Below, piece after piece: positions 36,630 through 44,944 of a DNA stretch of 64,000 nucleotides. This stretch comes from Lactobacillus sp. Sy-1. GTDB lineage: Bacteria; Bacillota; Bacilli; Lactobacillales; Lactobacillaceae. Every line of letters begins with the position of its first letter. Within the stretch, counting starts at the first letter, position 1. The position numbers and the translations under genes were made by a program. Location of the stretch: positions 1,426,001 to 1,490,000 of the forward strand of contig NZ_JACCIU010000001.1 of assembly GCF_019303535.1 (NCBI RefSeq). The letters are read 5' to 3'. A model generated the notes under the pieces. That model was not told where the DNA came from. It made no database searches and saw only the letters and a program-made list of their open reading frames with translations.

Positions 36630-37790
36630 GTGTGCTTTAAGCAATTTATGACTCATCTTTAGGATAAACGGTGAAATAATAGTGGAAGCAATTACAGCTC
36701 CAATAATTGCTGAATATTGGTCAATTGATAGCAATTTATTAACGTATATAATTTGAGCAATAATCAATGCCACTTCCCCACGGGAAACCATTCCGGCCCC
36801 AATCATAAAACTACTCTGCCATTTAAATCCCATTAAGTGTGCGCCAAATCCAGCCCCAATTAATTTTGTAATAACAGCCAAAATGGTTAATGCTAGAAAT
36901 AATGGCAACTGTTGAATGACTCCCGCCCCCTTCATTTCTAATCCAATGCTAATGAAGAAAATGGGGATTAACAAGAGGTAGCCCAGCGCACTTATCTGAT
37001 TATCAACGCGCTTTTGGACTGGGTGTTGACTAATTGCTAATCCGGCAAAAAAGGAACCGGTAATTGCACTTAATCCAATTAGTTCAGCAGCTTCAGCAAA
37101 AACTAATCCAACTATTAATGCAACTAACGTAACTGCATATGGGGTCTCAATTGCCCCCGCTAGGTTCAATAATTTAGGAATCACATATTTAGCCGCCAAA
37201 AATACGACTACAAAGAACAGCGCCTGCATAGTGATCACTAGCAAACTGTTCAATCCTGCCGTAATTTGTCCACTTAGCCGCTCCCCAGTCAAAGTAACGG
37301 TTAAGCCCAATAGAATGACAGTCAGGACATCATCAGCCACCGCTGCCCCTAGTATTGTAGTCCCTTCCCGACTCCTTAATTGGTTCATTTCCCTTAAAAC
37401 CGCCACCGTAATTGACACCGAAGTGGCGCTAAAAATAACCCCTAAAAAGAGGGCGTCCTTGACTGGCCAACCAATTAGGGTTCCAAACCAACTGGTCAGT
37501 CCCATTGGCACCAGAATCCCTAACGTTGCAATTACCAAGCTCGGCTTTAAATACCGTCTTAACAATTGAATATCGCTATTCAAACCCGCTAAAAACATCA
37601 AGATAATCACCCCTAAGTTTGCTAATGCTTGTATTGAAGGGGTTAAGTGGACCAAATTAAGCCCCCCGGGACCAATAATCAGCCCAGCAATTAATTGACC
37701 CACCACGACTGGAACATTGAAGCGTCTAGCCAATTGACCACCCAGAAAAGCACTAATTAAAATTAAAATTACATCAAATAGAAACGTCAT
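36627..37790 (-). CDS. CPA2-family Na+/H+ antiporter (NapA-like)
   Basis: A 387-residue membrane protein with about twelve or thirteen helices and no C-terminal TrkA-N domain, as in NapA of enterococci. Family motifs: GQLARRFNVPVVVGQLIAGLIIGPGGL at the N terminus; GAAVADDVLTVILLG carries the DD ion-binding pair; SAITGSFFAGLAISQ and MVSRGEVALIIAQI follow. The frame is open to 37847, but AGGAGG just before the ATG at 37790 fixes the start. Expression probably depends on the leader upstream, where a terminator-like hairpin with a U-tract sits between promoter and ribosome binding site. Confidence 0.92.
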   Translation of the reverse strand: MTFLFDVILILISAFLGGQLARRFNVPVVVGQLIAGLIIGPGGLNLVHLTPSIQALANLGVIILMFLAGLNSDIQLLRRYLKPSLVIATLGILVPMGLTSWFGTLIGWPVKDALFLGVIFSATSVSITVAVLREMNQLRSREGTTILGAAVADDVLTVILLGLTVTLTGERLSGQITAGLNSLLVITMQALFFVVVFLAAKYVIPKLLNLAGAIETPYAVTLVALIVGLVFAEAAELIGLSAITGSFFAGLAISQHPVQKRVDNQISALGYLLLIPIFFISIGLEMKGAGVIQQLPLFLALTILAVITKLIGAGFGAHLMGFKWQSSFMIGAGMVSRGEVALIIAQIIYVNKLLSIDQYSAIIGAVIASTIISPFILKMSHKLLKAH

Positions 37791-37811
37791 TTTACGCCCT
37801 CCTAAAATCCA

Positions 37812-37880
37812 AACAAAAAAGCACGAACTCCAAAAACGTTCTGCCAACCCAAAACAGAACCATTCTTGAAAGCACGTGCT
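37812..37880 (-). promoter_or_regulatory. Terminator-like hairpin in the antiporter leader (attenuator or riboswitch candidate)
   Basis: On the minus strand AGCACG (37875-37880) pairs with CGTGCT (37820-37825), and GTTCTG (37855-37860) pairs with CAGAAC (37838-37843) around an 11-base loop. The bases between can pair in part with G-U, giving one long imperfect hairpin. TTTTTTGTT follows, then the AGGAGG of the antiporter. It lies inside the transcript made from the promoter at 37907, so it must be conditional. I could not match it to a known riboswitch class. Confidence 0.65.
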
Positions 37881-37906
37881 CCAACCGATTTATATTTATT
37901 TATTTT

Positions 37907-37936
37907 ATTATATCCCGAATTTTTTAAAGTTGTCAA
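37907..37936 (-). promoter_or_regulatory. Promoter of the Na+/H+ antiporter gene
   Basis: Minus-strand TTGACA (37931-37936), 18-base spacer, TATAAT (37907-37912): both consensus hexamers. It predicts a leader of about 110 bases. Confidence 0.85.
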
Positions 37937-37989
37937 ATCAGACTTATTGACGCTTTGTGAAAAAAATTACAATTTTCAGGTAATTGCCA

Positions 37990-38018
37990 TTGATATTTAT
38001 GGGACGATTTGTTATTAT
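37990..38018 (+). promoter_or_regulatory. Promoter of an orphan short transcript
   Basis: TTGATA (37990-37995), 17-base spacer, TATTAT (38013-38018), facing away from the antiporter promoter. The only plus-strand element downstream is a terminator at 38151. Confidence 0.55.
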
Positions 38019-38024
38019 ATATAT

Positions 38025-38181
38025 TGTAAATGATAAGTTTATCTTAAGAAGTTTAAAGATAGTAAAATGAATACATAATTTCAGTCTACTGATGATTGGT
38101 ATATCTATTTCTCTTTCGCACCTACTAATTTATCAGACACATATTCAAGAGGGCAGTCAACTTAAATGACTGCCCTTTTTT
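38025..38181 (+). ncRNA. Candidate small RNA of about 155 nt (or 25-codon message)
   Basis: Bounded by the promoter at 37990 and a strong terminator. It holds no long reading frame. Within it, TGATAA/TTATCA and CTGAT/ATCAG can pair. A 25-codon frame, 38092-38169, starts MIGISISLSHLLIY but has no ribosome binding site, and its stop lies in the terminator stem. It does not fit tmRNA, RNase P or SRP RNA. This stretch holds no other gene. Confidence 0.4.
38151..38181 (+). terminator. Strong plus-strand terminator of the orphan unit
   Basis: GGGCAGTCA (38151-38159) and TGACTGCCC (38167-38175), perfect stem, seven-base loop, six T. Confidence 0.9.
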
Positions 38182-38186
38182 CGAAC

Positions 38187-38237
38187 TAAAAAACGAATCA
38201 ATCGACCTCACTAAAGGTTAATTGATTCGTTTTTTTT
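38187..38237. terminator. Terminator after the 107-residue gene
   Basis: AAAAACGAATCAAT and ATTGATTCGTTTTT form a perfect outer stem, with inner ACCT/AGGT. It serves the minus-strand gene at 38243. Confidence 0.85.
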
Positions 38238-38242
38238 ATTAA

Positions 38243-38566
38243 CTATCCGACGTGATTTTCCTTTAGGATTGCAGCAATTTCCGCCTGCATTGCAGGTGGT
38301 TTCTTCCACTCCGTAAAGCGATCGAAATGTTCAGTCGGCATTGAATAACTTTTATTAATATAGTCCTCATACTTAGCCACGTGGATTGAATGCGGAATGT
38401 TCAGTTGAATAATCCGAACTTCTTGAATCAACTTCCGTTCGGCAGCTAATTCTGCCCGCCCATTTTGAACCATATTGCTAATTTCAATGTATTTAGAACC
38501 ATCTAACCGGGTGATTTCTTCAATCAGGGTCAGAGTTTCATGACTCTTATATTCATCATCAGCCAA
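38243..38566 (-). CDS. Hypothetical protein, 107 residues, downstream of tagH
   Basis: Not recognised. A soluble, mostly helical protein (ELAAERKLIQEVRIIQL in the middle) with no signal peptide. The start is TTG at 38566, eight bases after AGGGGC. Only 24 bases separate it from tagH on the same strand, and a terminator follows, so it is probably co-transcribed with tagH. No role can be inferred beyond that. Confidence 0.65.
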   Translation of the reverse strand: MADDEYKSHETLTLIEEITRLDGSKYIEISNMVQNGRAELAAERKLIQEVRIIQLNIPHSIHVAKYEDYINKSYSMPTEHFDRFTEWKKPPAMQAEIAAILKENHVG

Positions 38567-38590
38567 TTAATGCGCCCCTATTCACTTTGC

Positions 38591-39712
38591 TTACTTCTTA
38601 TCATGAGTTTTCTTGTAGACAATTTTTGTTGTATGGGTCCGATTATTCGGAACTTCTAACACCTTAGTCGGCTTAAATAGGCTCGCTGGTTTCTCCACAA
38701 TGTGACTAATTGGGTGGCCAGAAACATTGACCAAACAGAAAAAGATAACTGCGACAGCAACTAAGAATGTCATCAACTTGGCGGACCATGTCATCTTTTC
38801 ACTCAATACTGAACCATAAAAACGGTGATTAATTTCACTTGGAACATTCTTATCACTCGGATTAGCGGCTTCAGTTTCGTTTACTACTTCTTTTTCATAA
38901 GCATTGATATCAAAGGTTTTTTGAATGTCCTTTTGCTTCTTTTCAAACTGCTTTTTTTCCTTCTTGGTTAACTTCTTGAACCAAGTCGTAAACTTCCGGT
39001 ATTCACTAATGACCTCTTCCGTTGGGCCGATTTGCTTTAACTTTCCATAGTTAATCCAAGCCACCCGATCACAAAGTAATTCCACTTGTTTGAGTGCATG
39101 ACTAACGAATACAATCGTCTTGCCTTCTTTTCGGAAGTCTGAAATCTTATCGACACACTTTTGGTAGAAGGTATCATCTCCAACTGATAGGGCTTCGTCA
39201 ATGATTAAAATATCGGGTTTAATGTGAACGGCAATCGCAAACCCTAGCCGCGACTTCATCCCACTAGAATAACTCTTAACCGGTTGGTCAACGAAGTCCC
39301 CAATATCAGCAAATGAAATAATGTCGTCCATCATTGCATCGATTTCTTGGTTGGTCAACCCCTGCATCAATGATTTTAGCCGGATATTTTCCCGACCAGT
39401 CAAGTTCTTCTTAAGTCCAGAATTAATCGCAACGATGGAAGTATCACCCTTCACATCCACCTGTCCAGTGGTTTGGGGAATGATTCCAGAAATAATGTTT
39501 GAAATTGTTGATTTACCAGAACCATTCACTCCAATAATCCCAAGTGCTTCACCCGGTTTAACCGTAAATGAAACCCCCATTAACGACCAGAAGTGCGGTA
39601 CGTTTTTATTATTGATTGAGAAGAAAGACTTTAGCTTATCAGTTTGGGTCTTAAATAAATCATATTCCTTGGTTACATTTTGAACCTTAATTTTGTATTG
39701 TTCTTCAGCCAT
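38591..39712 (-). CDS. tagH: Teichoic acid ABC exporter ATPase, TagH-like
   Basis: ATP-binding subunit of the exporter that moves wall teichoic acid or a related polysaccharide out of the cell. 373 residues: Walker A GVNGSGKST near residue 60, signature SYSSGMKSR, Walker B ILIIDEALSVGD and the switch His in FVSHA. After about residue 245 come a charged coiled-coil-like stretch (KKLTKKEKKQFEKKQKD), a membrane helix near 320-340 and a short outer tail, as in TagH proteins. The ATG at 39712 follows TAGGAAGT; the frame upstream to 39757 lacks a site. The permease TagG is not adjacent, which is unusual. Confidence 0.88.
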   Translation of the reverse strand: MAEEQYKIKVQNVTKEYDLFKTQTDKLKSFFSINNKNVPHFWSLMGVSFTVKPGEALGIIGVNGSGKSTISNIISGIIPQTTGQVDVKGDTSIVAINSGLKKNLTGRENIRLKSLMQGLTNQEIDAMMDDIISFADIGDFVDQPVKSYSSGMKSRLGFAIAVHIKPDILIIDEALSVGDDTFYQKCVDKISDFRKEGKTIVFVSHALKQVELLCDRVAWINYGKLKQIGPTEEVISEYRKFTTWFKKLTKKEKKQFEKKQKDIQKTFDINAYEKEVVNETEAANPSDKNVPSEINHRFYGSVLSEKMTWSAKLMTFLVAVAVIFFCLVNVSGHPISHIVEKPASLFKPTKVLEVPNNRTHTTKIVYKKTHDKK

Positions 39713-39798
39713 TTTAATACTTCCTAAATTTAATTTCGTTAACTTGATATACAACAAAGTAACATTATAACAAACATAATCCGACTCTGAAAGGTTAA

Positions 39799-41235
39799 TT
39801 AATATAAAGCGTTATTATTGATCCAATACTTTTGATTGCCAATTTTAATTTCAGCCCAGATCGTTTTAGTGTTAGCGTCAACTGCAATTGAATCGACATT
39901 AACGGTTGAGATAGATGATTCTGAGACTGTATTCCAACTTTGTTCTTGAACGCCACTGGTCCCCGGAATTCCATTATATAGGGCGTATTTACCGTACTGA
40001 GCACTTAGCCGCTTGCTAACACTCACAGGTAGCGTTTGAATTCCACTTACCCGCTTAATTTGAATCCAGGCATTCTTGCCACTACTTAACTTATAGCGAA
40101 TCCATACCTGAGCGTTATTCTTACTTCCGGAAATCCCAATCATATTCGCGGTGTATTTTACCCGACTGGCAATATCTGGGTCGGTAATCTTACTTGAAAG
40201 CGTATTACTTCCGTAAACGTGGTCGTAAGCAACCCGCTTACTAAGCAAATTAGCGGTAACGGTTGGGGCAAATTTAAAGTATTTTACAGTTGGAAACTTT
40301 AGCGATTGAGATTTGACCCAGTACCTTTTAGCGTTGCTCTCGTTAGTAAAACGAATTCGATACCACGTCTGATTTCCAGAATTTCCCTTAACGTAACCAA
40401 CTCGATCAGCATAAACTAAGGATCCCGCTTTTAAGCTACTCTTCCAGTTATAACTCTTTACGTTACTAGCAGTCCCACTAATTTGATCATAAAGAACCTG
40501 TTTTTTAAATCCACTCGATAACGGCACCTGTTCATTGCCATCACCATCATAGTAGCTCACTTTAACGTTATCACTGGCAGCAGTTGTTGTATTATTAGTG
40601 GTTGTACTAACTGTCGTCGTGCCACTAGTTGTAGTGTTAGTATCTCCGTTAGCAACGGTATTACTTTGCTCGGTAATCCCACTATCCAAACTCGTTAAAT
40701 TATACTTATTAATGATACTAATCAACTTATTGGCATAGTTAGGATCAGTTGCATATTTACCAACCAAAGCAGTTGCGGCATCATTTACTGACTTGGCATT
40801 TTCCTTCCAGGTCCCAGAATAAAAATTCGAAGCACCAACCAGTCCGTTTCGAATTAAATTAGCATAATCCTCTAACGAGCTCTGCGCATTGGGATACTTC
40901 CTAAAACTAGAATTAACGTAGTAAATATTACCACTACTATCATACTCAGCCGTCTTTAAGGTATCAGATTGACCATTATAGCTACCCTTAATCCCAAAGT
41001 AATTATAATCATTTGTAGCAAGGGAACTTTGTCCGTAGCTACTTTCTAAGGCCGCTTGAGCCAGCATTAATGATGGATATAAATTATACTTTTTAGCAAC
41101 GGTCTTAACAACTGGCGACAGTTTGCTAATAAAGTCCGAAGCGGTATCTGCTTTTGCAGTATGAACCCCCATAAAATTAACACTAAGTACTAGGGTAAAT
41201 ACCCCAATGAACATTATCCTAAGTTTGTGACTCAT
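39799..41235 (-). CDS. GH73 endo-beta-N-acetylglucosaminidase with GW/SH3-like repeats
   Basis: Secreted peptidoglycan hydrolase, 478 residues. A signal peptide ends near AKAD (about residue 30). The glucosaminidase domain spans about 32-180: the catalytic Glu is in QAALESSYGQS, with the family motifs NYFGIKGSYNG, FRKYPNAQSSLEDYANLI and YATDPNYANKLISIINKY. A Thr/Ser/Asn linker of about 45 residues leads to three C-terminal repeats of about 80 residues resembling GW/SH3 wall-binding modules (WYRIRF, WIRYKL and WAEIKI mark each). It could act in cell separation. Next to tagH, whose substrate is also in the wall. Confidence 0.9.
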   Translation of the reverse strand: MSHKLRIMFIGVFTLVLSVNFMGVHTAKADTASDFISKLSPVVKTVAKKYNLYPSLMLAQAALESSYGQSSLATNDYNYFGIKGSYNGQSDTLKTAEYDSSGNIYYVNSSFRKYPNAQSSLEDYANLIRNGLVGASNFYSGTWKENAKSVNDAATALVGKYATDPNYANKLISIINKYNLTSLDSGITEQSNTVANGDTNTTTSGTTTVSTTTNNTTTAASDNVKVSYYDGDGNEQVPLSSGFKKQVLYDQISGTASNVKSYNWKSSLKAGSLVYADRVGYVKGNSGNQTWYRIRFTNESNAKRYWVKSQSLKFPTVKYFKFAPTVTANLLSKRVAYDHVYGSNTLSSKITDPDIASRVKYTANMIGISGSKNNAQVWIRYKLSSGKNAWIQIKRVSGIQTLPVSVSKRLSAQYGKYALYNGIPGTSGVQEQSWNTVSESSISTVNVDSIAVDANTKTIWAEIKIGNQKYWINNNALY

Positions 41236-41308
41236 TATCTAGATCTGCCTCTCTTTAATTTCTTATTTAATGAATAGAATAACATAATCAGTTTAAGAAA
41301 TTGCAAAA

Positions 41309-41344
41309 AAAATCCTTAAGATTAAAAATAACCTTAAGGATTTT
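41309..41344 (-). terminator. Terminator of the 40-residue protein gene
   Basis: A perfect 12-bp stem (41309-41320 with 41333-41344) followed by eight T on the minus strand. Confidence 0.85.
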
Positions 41345-41351
41345 AAATTAC

Positions 41352-41474
41352 TTATCTATTTTTAACACCACGACGACTAGCGTTTAATTTGTTTTGTTGG
41401 TTCTTAAATTTTTCCCAGGTCGCCTGCTTACGATGATCGTTTTTACTAGCTTTACGTTTTTTAGTATATTTCAT
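41352..41474 (-). CDS. Small basic protein, 40 residues
   Basis: A short frame starting MKYTKKRKASKNDHRK and ending RRGVKNR; about two fifths of residues are Lys, Arg or His. ATG at 41474 has AGAGGTG eight bases upstream, and a strong terminator follows within 10 bases, so it looks like a real monocistronic gene. The composition suggests RNA or ribosome binding, but the family is not recognised. It is not a known ribosomal protein that I can identify. Confidence 0.7.
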   Translation of the reverse strand: MKYTKKRKASKNDHRKQATWEKFKNQQNKLNASRRGVKNR

Positions 41475-41550
41475 TGTGTAAACACCTCTAATCTAGAGAA
41501 CAACTATTATTAGTCTAACACAATTCAATCCCTAACTGCTAAATTTTAAA

Positions 41551-43371
41551 CTATTCGACAGTTACACTCTTTGCTAGGTTCCGAGGACGGTCAACGTTCA
41601 ATCCCTTGTTTAAACTAGTGTAGTAGGCTAGTAGTTGAGCTGGCACAACACTTAACAATGGCGTTAACATTTCATCAACATCTTGTAAGACCATTTCATC
41701 ACCATCTTCAGCAAGGGCTTCGGTGGAAATCGTGAAGGTCTTTGCACCTCTGGACTTAGTTTCTTCAAGATTATTTCTAGTTAAACCAGCGGTCTTAGCT
41801 TGGGTCACAATTGCAATTACTGGAGTACCCTCTTCAATCAAGGCAATGGTCCCATGCTTTAATTCACCAGAAGCAAATCCTTCAGCAATAATGTAGGAAA
41901 TTTCCTTTAACTTCAAGGCAGCTTCTAATGAAACGTAGTAATCAATTCCCCGGCCAATGTAAAAGGCCTTGGTAGCTTTAACGAAGTACTTCTTAGCAAC
42001 TTCATCAAGCTTTTCCTTTTCATCAATTACAGCTTGCATTCCAGTAGCAACCACCCCTAATTGTTGTCTGAGGTTAAAGTCAATTGCCCGCTTAAGGCCT
42101 AATGATTCACCCAATGACTTAGCAAGGATTGCTTCCAATGCGATTTGAGCGGTATAAGCCTTAGTTGATGCAACCGAAATTTCTGGACCCGCATCAAGTA
42201 GTAACGTGTAATCAGCTTCCCGAGAAAGGGTTGAATTTTGAACGTTAGTAATCGTTAGGGTTGGGAATCCTTGCTTTGTAACGTTTTGGAGAACCACCCG
42301 ACTATCAGCGGTTTCACCACTTTGGCTCAGGAAGATGAAGAATGGCTTTTCAGAGTACAATGGATCATCGTACGCAAATTCAGAAGCCACTTCCACTTCA
42401 GTTGGAATCCCCACTAATTTTTCGAAGAGGTTCTTTCCAACTAATCCAGCATGGTAACTAGTTCCGGCTCCCACAATGTAGAGCCGATCAGCAGCCTTCA
42501 TTGCATCTAAAATCTTAGAATCAACCTTGGAATCACCATCGTCAGAAAGGTACTTTTGGGATAGCTTTCTTAAAACGTTTGGCTGTTCGTTGATTTCCTT
42601 TAGCATGTAGAAAGGATAGATCCCCTTATCAGCTTCGGAAGCATCAGTATCGACGTGGAAAGGCTTTCTTTCAATGTGGTTGCCTTCCCGGTCTTCAATG
42701 TCGACTGAATGGGGCTTAACAGTAACTACTTCCCCATCCTTTAGTTCCAGGAATTCATGCGTAACGTTCAACATGGCAACGGAGTCAGAACAAACCACGT
42801 TAAAACCATCAGCAAGTCCAATTAAAAGTGGACTCTTATTCTTAGCTACGAACAACGTATCTGGTTGTTCACGGTCCATTAATAGGAATGCATAGGAAGC
42901 CCCATCCTTAAGGAGTGAAATCGTCTTTAAGAAGGCATCCTTGGTTGCCATTCCTTCCTTAGTAACAAAGTGATCAACTAGTTGAACTACGACTTCAGTG
43001 TCGGTCTGACTAGTGAAGTTAACGTCTGAAAGGTATTGATTCTTTAATTCCTTGTAGTTTTCGATCACTCCGTTGTGAACCAAGTAGAAACGGTCATCCT
43101 GTGAAAATTGCGGATGGGCGTTTTCAACGGTTACGCCACCATGGGTGGCCCAACGCGTGTGACCAATTCCAGTGCTTCCGTGAACTTCAGGAGTAATTGC
43201 AGCCTTTAGTTCGGAAATTGCACCCTTGCGCTTTACTAGGTAATCCTTCCCGTCTTGATCGTTAACGTAGATTCCGGCAGAATCATACCCCCGGTATTCT
43301 AGTTTTTCAAGTCCATGAATGAGAAGTTTAACGGCATTATCATTACCGGTTACTCCAACAATTCCACACAT
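41551..43371 (-). CDS. glmS: Glutamine-fructose-6-phosphate aminotransferase (isomerizing)
   Basis: Makes glucosamine 6-phosphate from fructose 6-phosphate and glutamine, the first step to UDP-GlcNAc. 606 residues, normal length: class II glutaminase domain with Cys2 after Met removal (MCGIVGVTG), GHTRWATHGG and NGVIENY; two SIS isomerase domains with SQSGETADS and ASTKAYTAQ; ending LAKSVTVE with the catalytic-loop Lys. AAGGGGC precedes the ATG. The 72-base leader shows no glmS ribozyme core, so control is probably at the promoter. Confidence 0.97.
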   Translation of the reverse strand: MCGIVGVTGNDNAVKLLIHGLEKLEYRGYDSAGIYVNDQDGKDYLVKRKGAISELKAAITPEVHGSTGIGHTRWATHGGVTVENAHPQFSQDDRFYLVHNGVIENYKELKNQYLSDVNFTSQTDTEVVVQLVDHFVTKEGMATKDAFLKTISLLKDGASYAFLLMDREQPDTLFVAKNKSPLLIGLADGFNVVCSDSVAMLNVTHEFLELKDGEVVTVKPHSVDIEDREGNHIERKPFHVDTDASEADKGIYPFYMLKEINEQPNVLRKLSQKYLSDDGDSKVDSKILDAMKAADRLYIVGAGTSYHAGLVGKNLFEKLVGIPTEVEVASEFAYDDPLYSEKPFFIFLSQSGETADSRVVLQNVTKQGFPTLTITNVQNSTLSREADYTLLLDAGPEISVASTKAYTAQIALEAILAKSLGESLGLKRAIDFNLRQQLGVVATGMQAVIDEKEKLDEVAKKYFVKATKAFYIGRGIDYYVSLEAALKLKEISYIIAEGFASGELKHGTIALIEEGTPVIAIVTQAKTAGLTRNNLEETKSRGAKTFTISTEALAEDGDEMVLQDVDEMLTPLLSVVPAQLLAYYTSLNKGLNVDRPRNLAKSVTVE

Positions 43372-43449
43372 ATTTTTAAGCCCCTTTTTATTTTTAAATT
43401 AAATTGGTATAGACAATAATTAATATCGTATTCAATCGTTCAAGTAGAT

Positions 43450-43478
43450 ACTTTACAACGCTTATAGCGATATGTCAA
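43450..43478 (-). promoter_or_regulatory. glmS promoter with palindrome in the spacer
   Basis: Minus-strand TTGACA (43473-43478), 17 bases, TAAAGT (43450-43455). CGCT-TAT-AGCG at 43459-43469 is a perfect palindrome between the two hexamers, well placed for a repressor. Confidence 0.8.
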
Positions 43479-43526
43479 CAATTTAAAAATTAAGATTGGT
43501 ATATATAAATTAAATATAAATGGCGA

Positions 43527-43553
43527 ATAAAAAAGCCCGCTAAGCGAGCTTTT
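43527..43553 (-). terminator. Terminator after glmM
   Basis: AAAAGCCCGC (43531-43540) pairs with GCGAGCTTTT (43544-43553), one G-U on the minus strand, followed by TTATT. It separates glmM from glmS. Confidence 0.8.
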
Positions 43554-43577
43554 AGTATTCATTAATAATTTATAATC

Positions 43578-44927
43578 TTACTTTACACCACATTCTTTTT
43601 CAACCACTTTTGCAATCTTCTCAGCGTGACTTTGACATAGTTCCTGGGTGGATGCTTCAACCATTACCCGGAGGAGTGGTTCGGTCCCACTAGGTCTTAC
43701 TAACACCCGACCGTCACCGTTCATCTCATGTTCTACGTTTTCAATTACGGATTTCACGGAAGGATTATCCAGTGCAGAATTCTTGTCAGCGACCTTAACA
43801 TTGATCAAACTTTGGGGATAAGTCTTCATTTCCGCTGCAAGTTCTGATAGTTTCTTCCCGGTAGCCTTAATTACATGGAGTAATTGTAAACTGGTCAACA
43901 TTCCATCACCAGTCGTGTTGAAGTCTAAAAATACGATATGACCAGACTGTTCACCACCAAGATTATAGCCGCCAGCGTTCATTTCTTCCACTACATAACG
44001 GTCCCCCACCTTGGTCTGCTTGCTCTTCATTCCATTTGCTTCCATGGCCTTGTACATCCCAAGGTTACTCATTACCGTTGTAACAATCGTATCCTGCTTT
44101 AAACGGCCATGTTCGGACATGTACTTACCGCAAATAAACATGATCTTATCACCATTAACCAAGTTTCCTTCTTCATCAACCGCAATACAACGATCACCAT
44201 CACCGTCAAACGCAAAGCCAACTTCGGCTCCCTTTTCAACCACCATTTTTTGAAGTTGTTCTGGATGGGTCGAACCAACGTTATCGTTAATGTTAATTCC
44301 ATTTGGTTGAGTAGCCATCGTATCAAATTCAACCCCTGCATCGGCATAGAGGCGTGAAACTAAGTTACTAGTGGAACCATTAGCCGCATCAACACAAATA
44401 TGCATTCCAGCAATGTCATCAGAGACCGTTTGATTCAAGAAACGAATGTACTTTTGGGCCCCTTCAGAGAAGTCATCCTCAGTTCCTAATCCTTCAGCTG
44501 AAGGACGTGGTAAATCATCGTGATCTTCTTCTAAGATGGCTTCAATCTCTTCTTCTAATTCATCTGAAAGCTTATATCCATCAGAACCAAAGAACTTAAT
44601 TCCGTTGTATTCAGCTGGATTATGGGAAGCGGTAATCATGACCCCGGCAGCAGCATCTTGCGTCCGGACCAAATATGCAACTCCGGGAGTGGTAATTACC
44701 CCCAAACGGAGCACTTCAATTCCAGTTGATAGTAATCCTGCAATTAACGCTTCTTCTAACATTTGACCTGAAATTCTAGTATCGCGGGCAACTAGCACCT
44801 GGGGCATCTTACTGTCAGAATGCTTAGTAAGAATATAGCCACCAGCACGCCCACACTTAAAAGCTAACTCAGGACTTAGGTCGCGGTTAGCAACTCCTCT
44901 AACTCCATCGGTTCCAAAATATTTCAT
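43578..44927 (-). CDS. glmM: Phosphoglucosamine mutase
   Basis: Interconverts glucosamine 6- and 1-phosphate. 449 residues, family length. The active-site Ser that carries the phosphate is in [15 protein letters not shown] (near residue 101); [14 protein letters not shown] is the Mg2+ site; [10 protein letters not shown] and GGEQSGHIV are substrate-binding loops; [15 protein letters not shown] is the phosphate-binding C-terminal motif. GAGGAA precedes the ATG. Third gene of cdaA-cdaR-glmM; GlmM is known to bind and inhibit CdaA in several Firmicutes. Confidence 0.97.
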   Translation of the reverse strand: MKYFGTDGVRGVANRDLSPELAFKCGRAGGYILTKHSDSKMPQVLVARDTRISGQMLEEALIAGLLSTGIEVLRLGVITTPGVAYLVRTQDAAAGVMITASHNPAEYNGIKFFGSDGYKLSDELEEEIEAILEEDHDDLPRPSAEGLGTEDDFSEGAQKYIRFLNQTVSDDIAGMHICVDAANGSTSNLVSRLYADAGVEFDTMATQPNGININDNVGSTHPEQLQKMVVEKGAEVGFAFDGDGDRCIAVDEEGNLVNGDKIMFICGKYMSEHGRLKQDTIVTTVMSNLGMYKAMEANGMKSKQTKVGDRYVVEEMNAGGYNLGGEQSGHIVFLDFNTTGDGMLTSLQLLHVIKATGKKLSELAAEMKTYPQSLINVKVADKNSALDNPSVKSVIENVEHEMNGDGRVLVRPSGTEPLLRVMVEASTQELCQSHAEKIAKVVEKECGVK

Positions 44928-44944
44928 TATCTATTCCTCATTTC

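Noticed and set aside
38025-38181. 6S RNA, tmRNA, RNase P RNA or SRP RNA in the orphan unit
   Set aside because: Length and sequence do not fit: no long self-paired rod as in 6S, no tRNA-like ends, no conserved RNase P or SRP motifs.
43372-43577. glmS ribozyme before glmS
   Set aside because: The leader is too short after the predicted start and lacks the conserved core; most of the interval is promoter and the glmM terminator.
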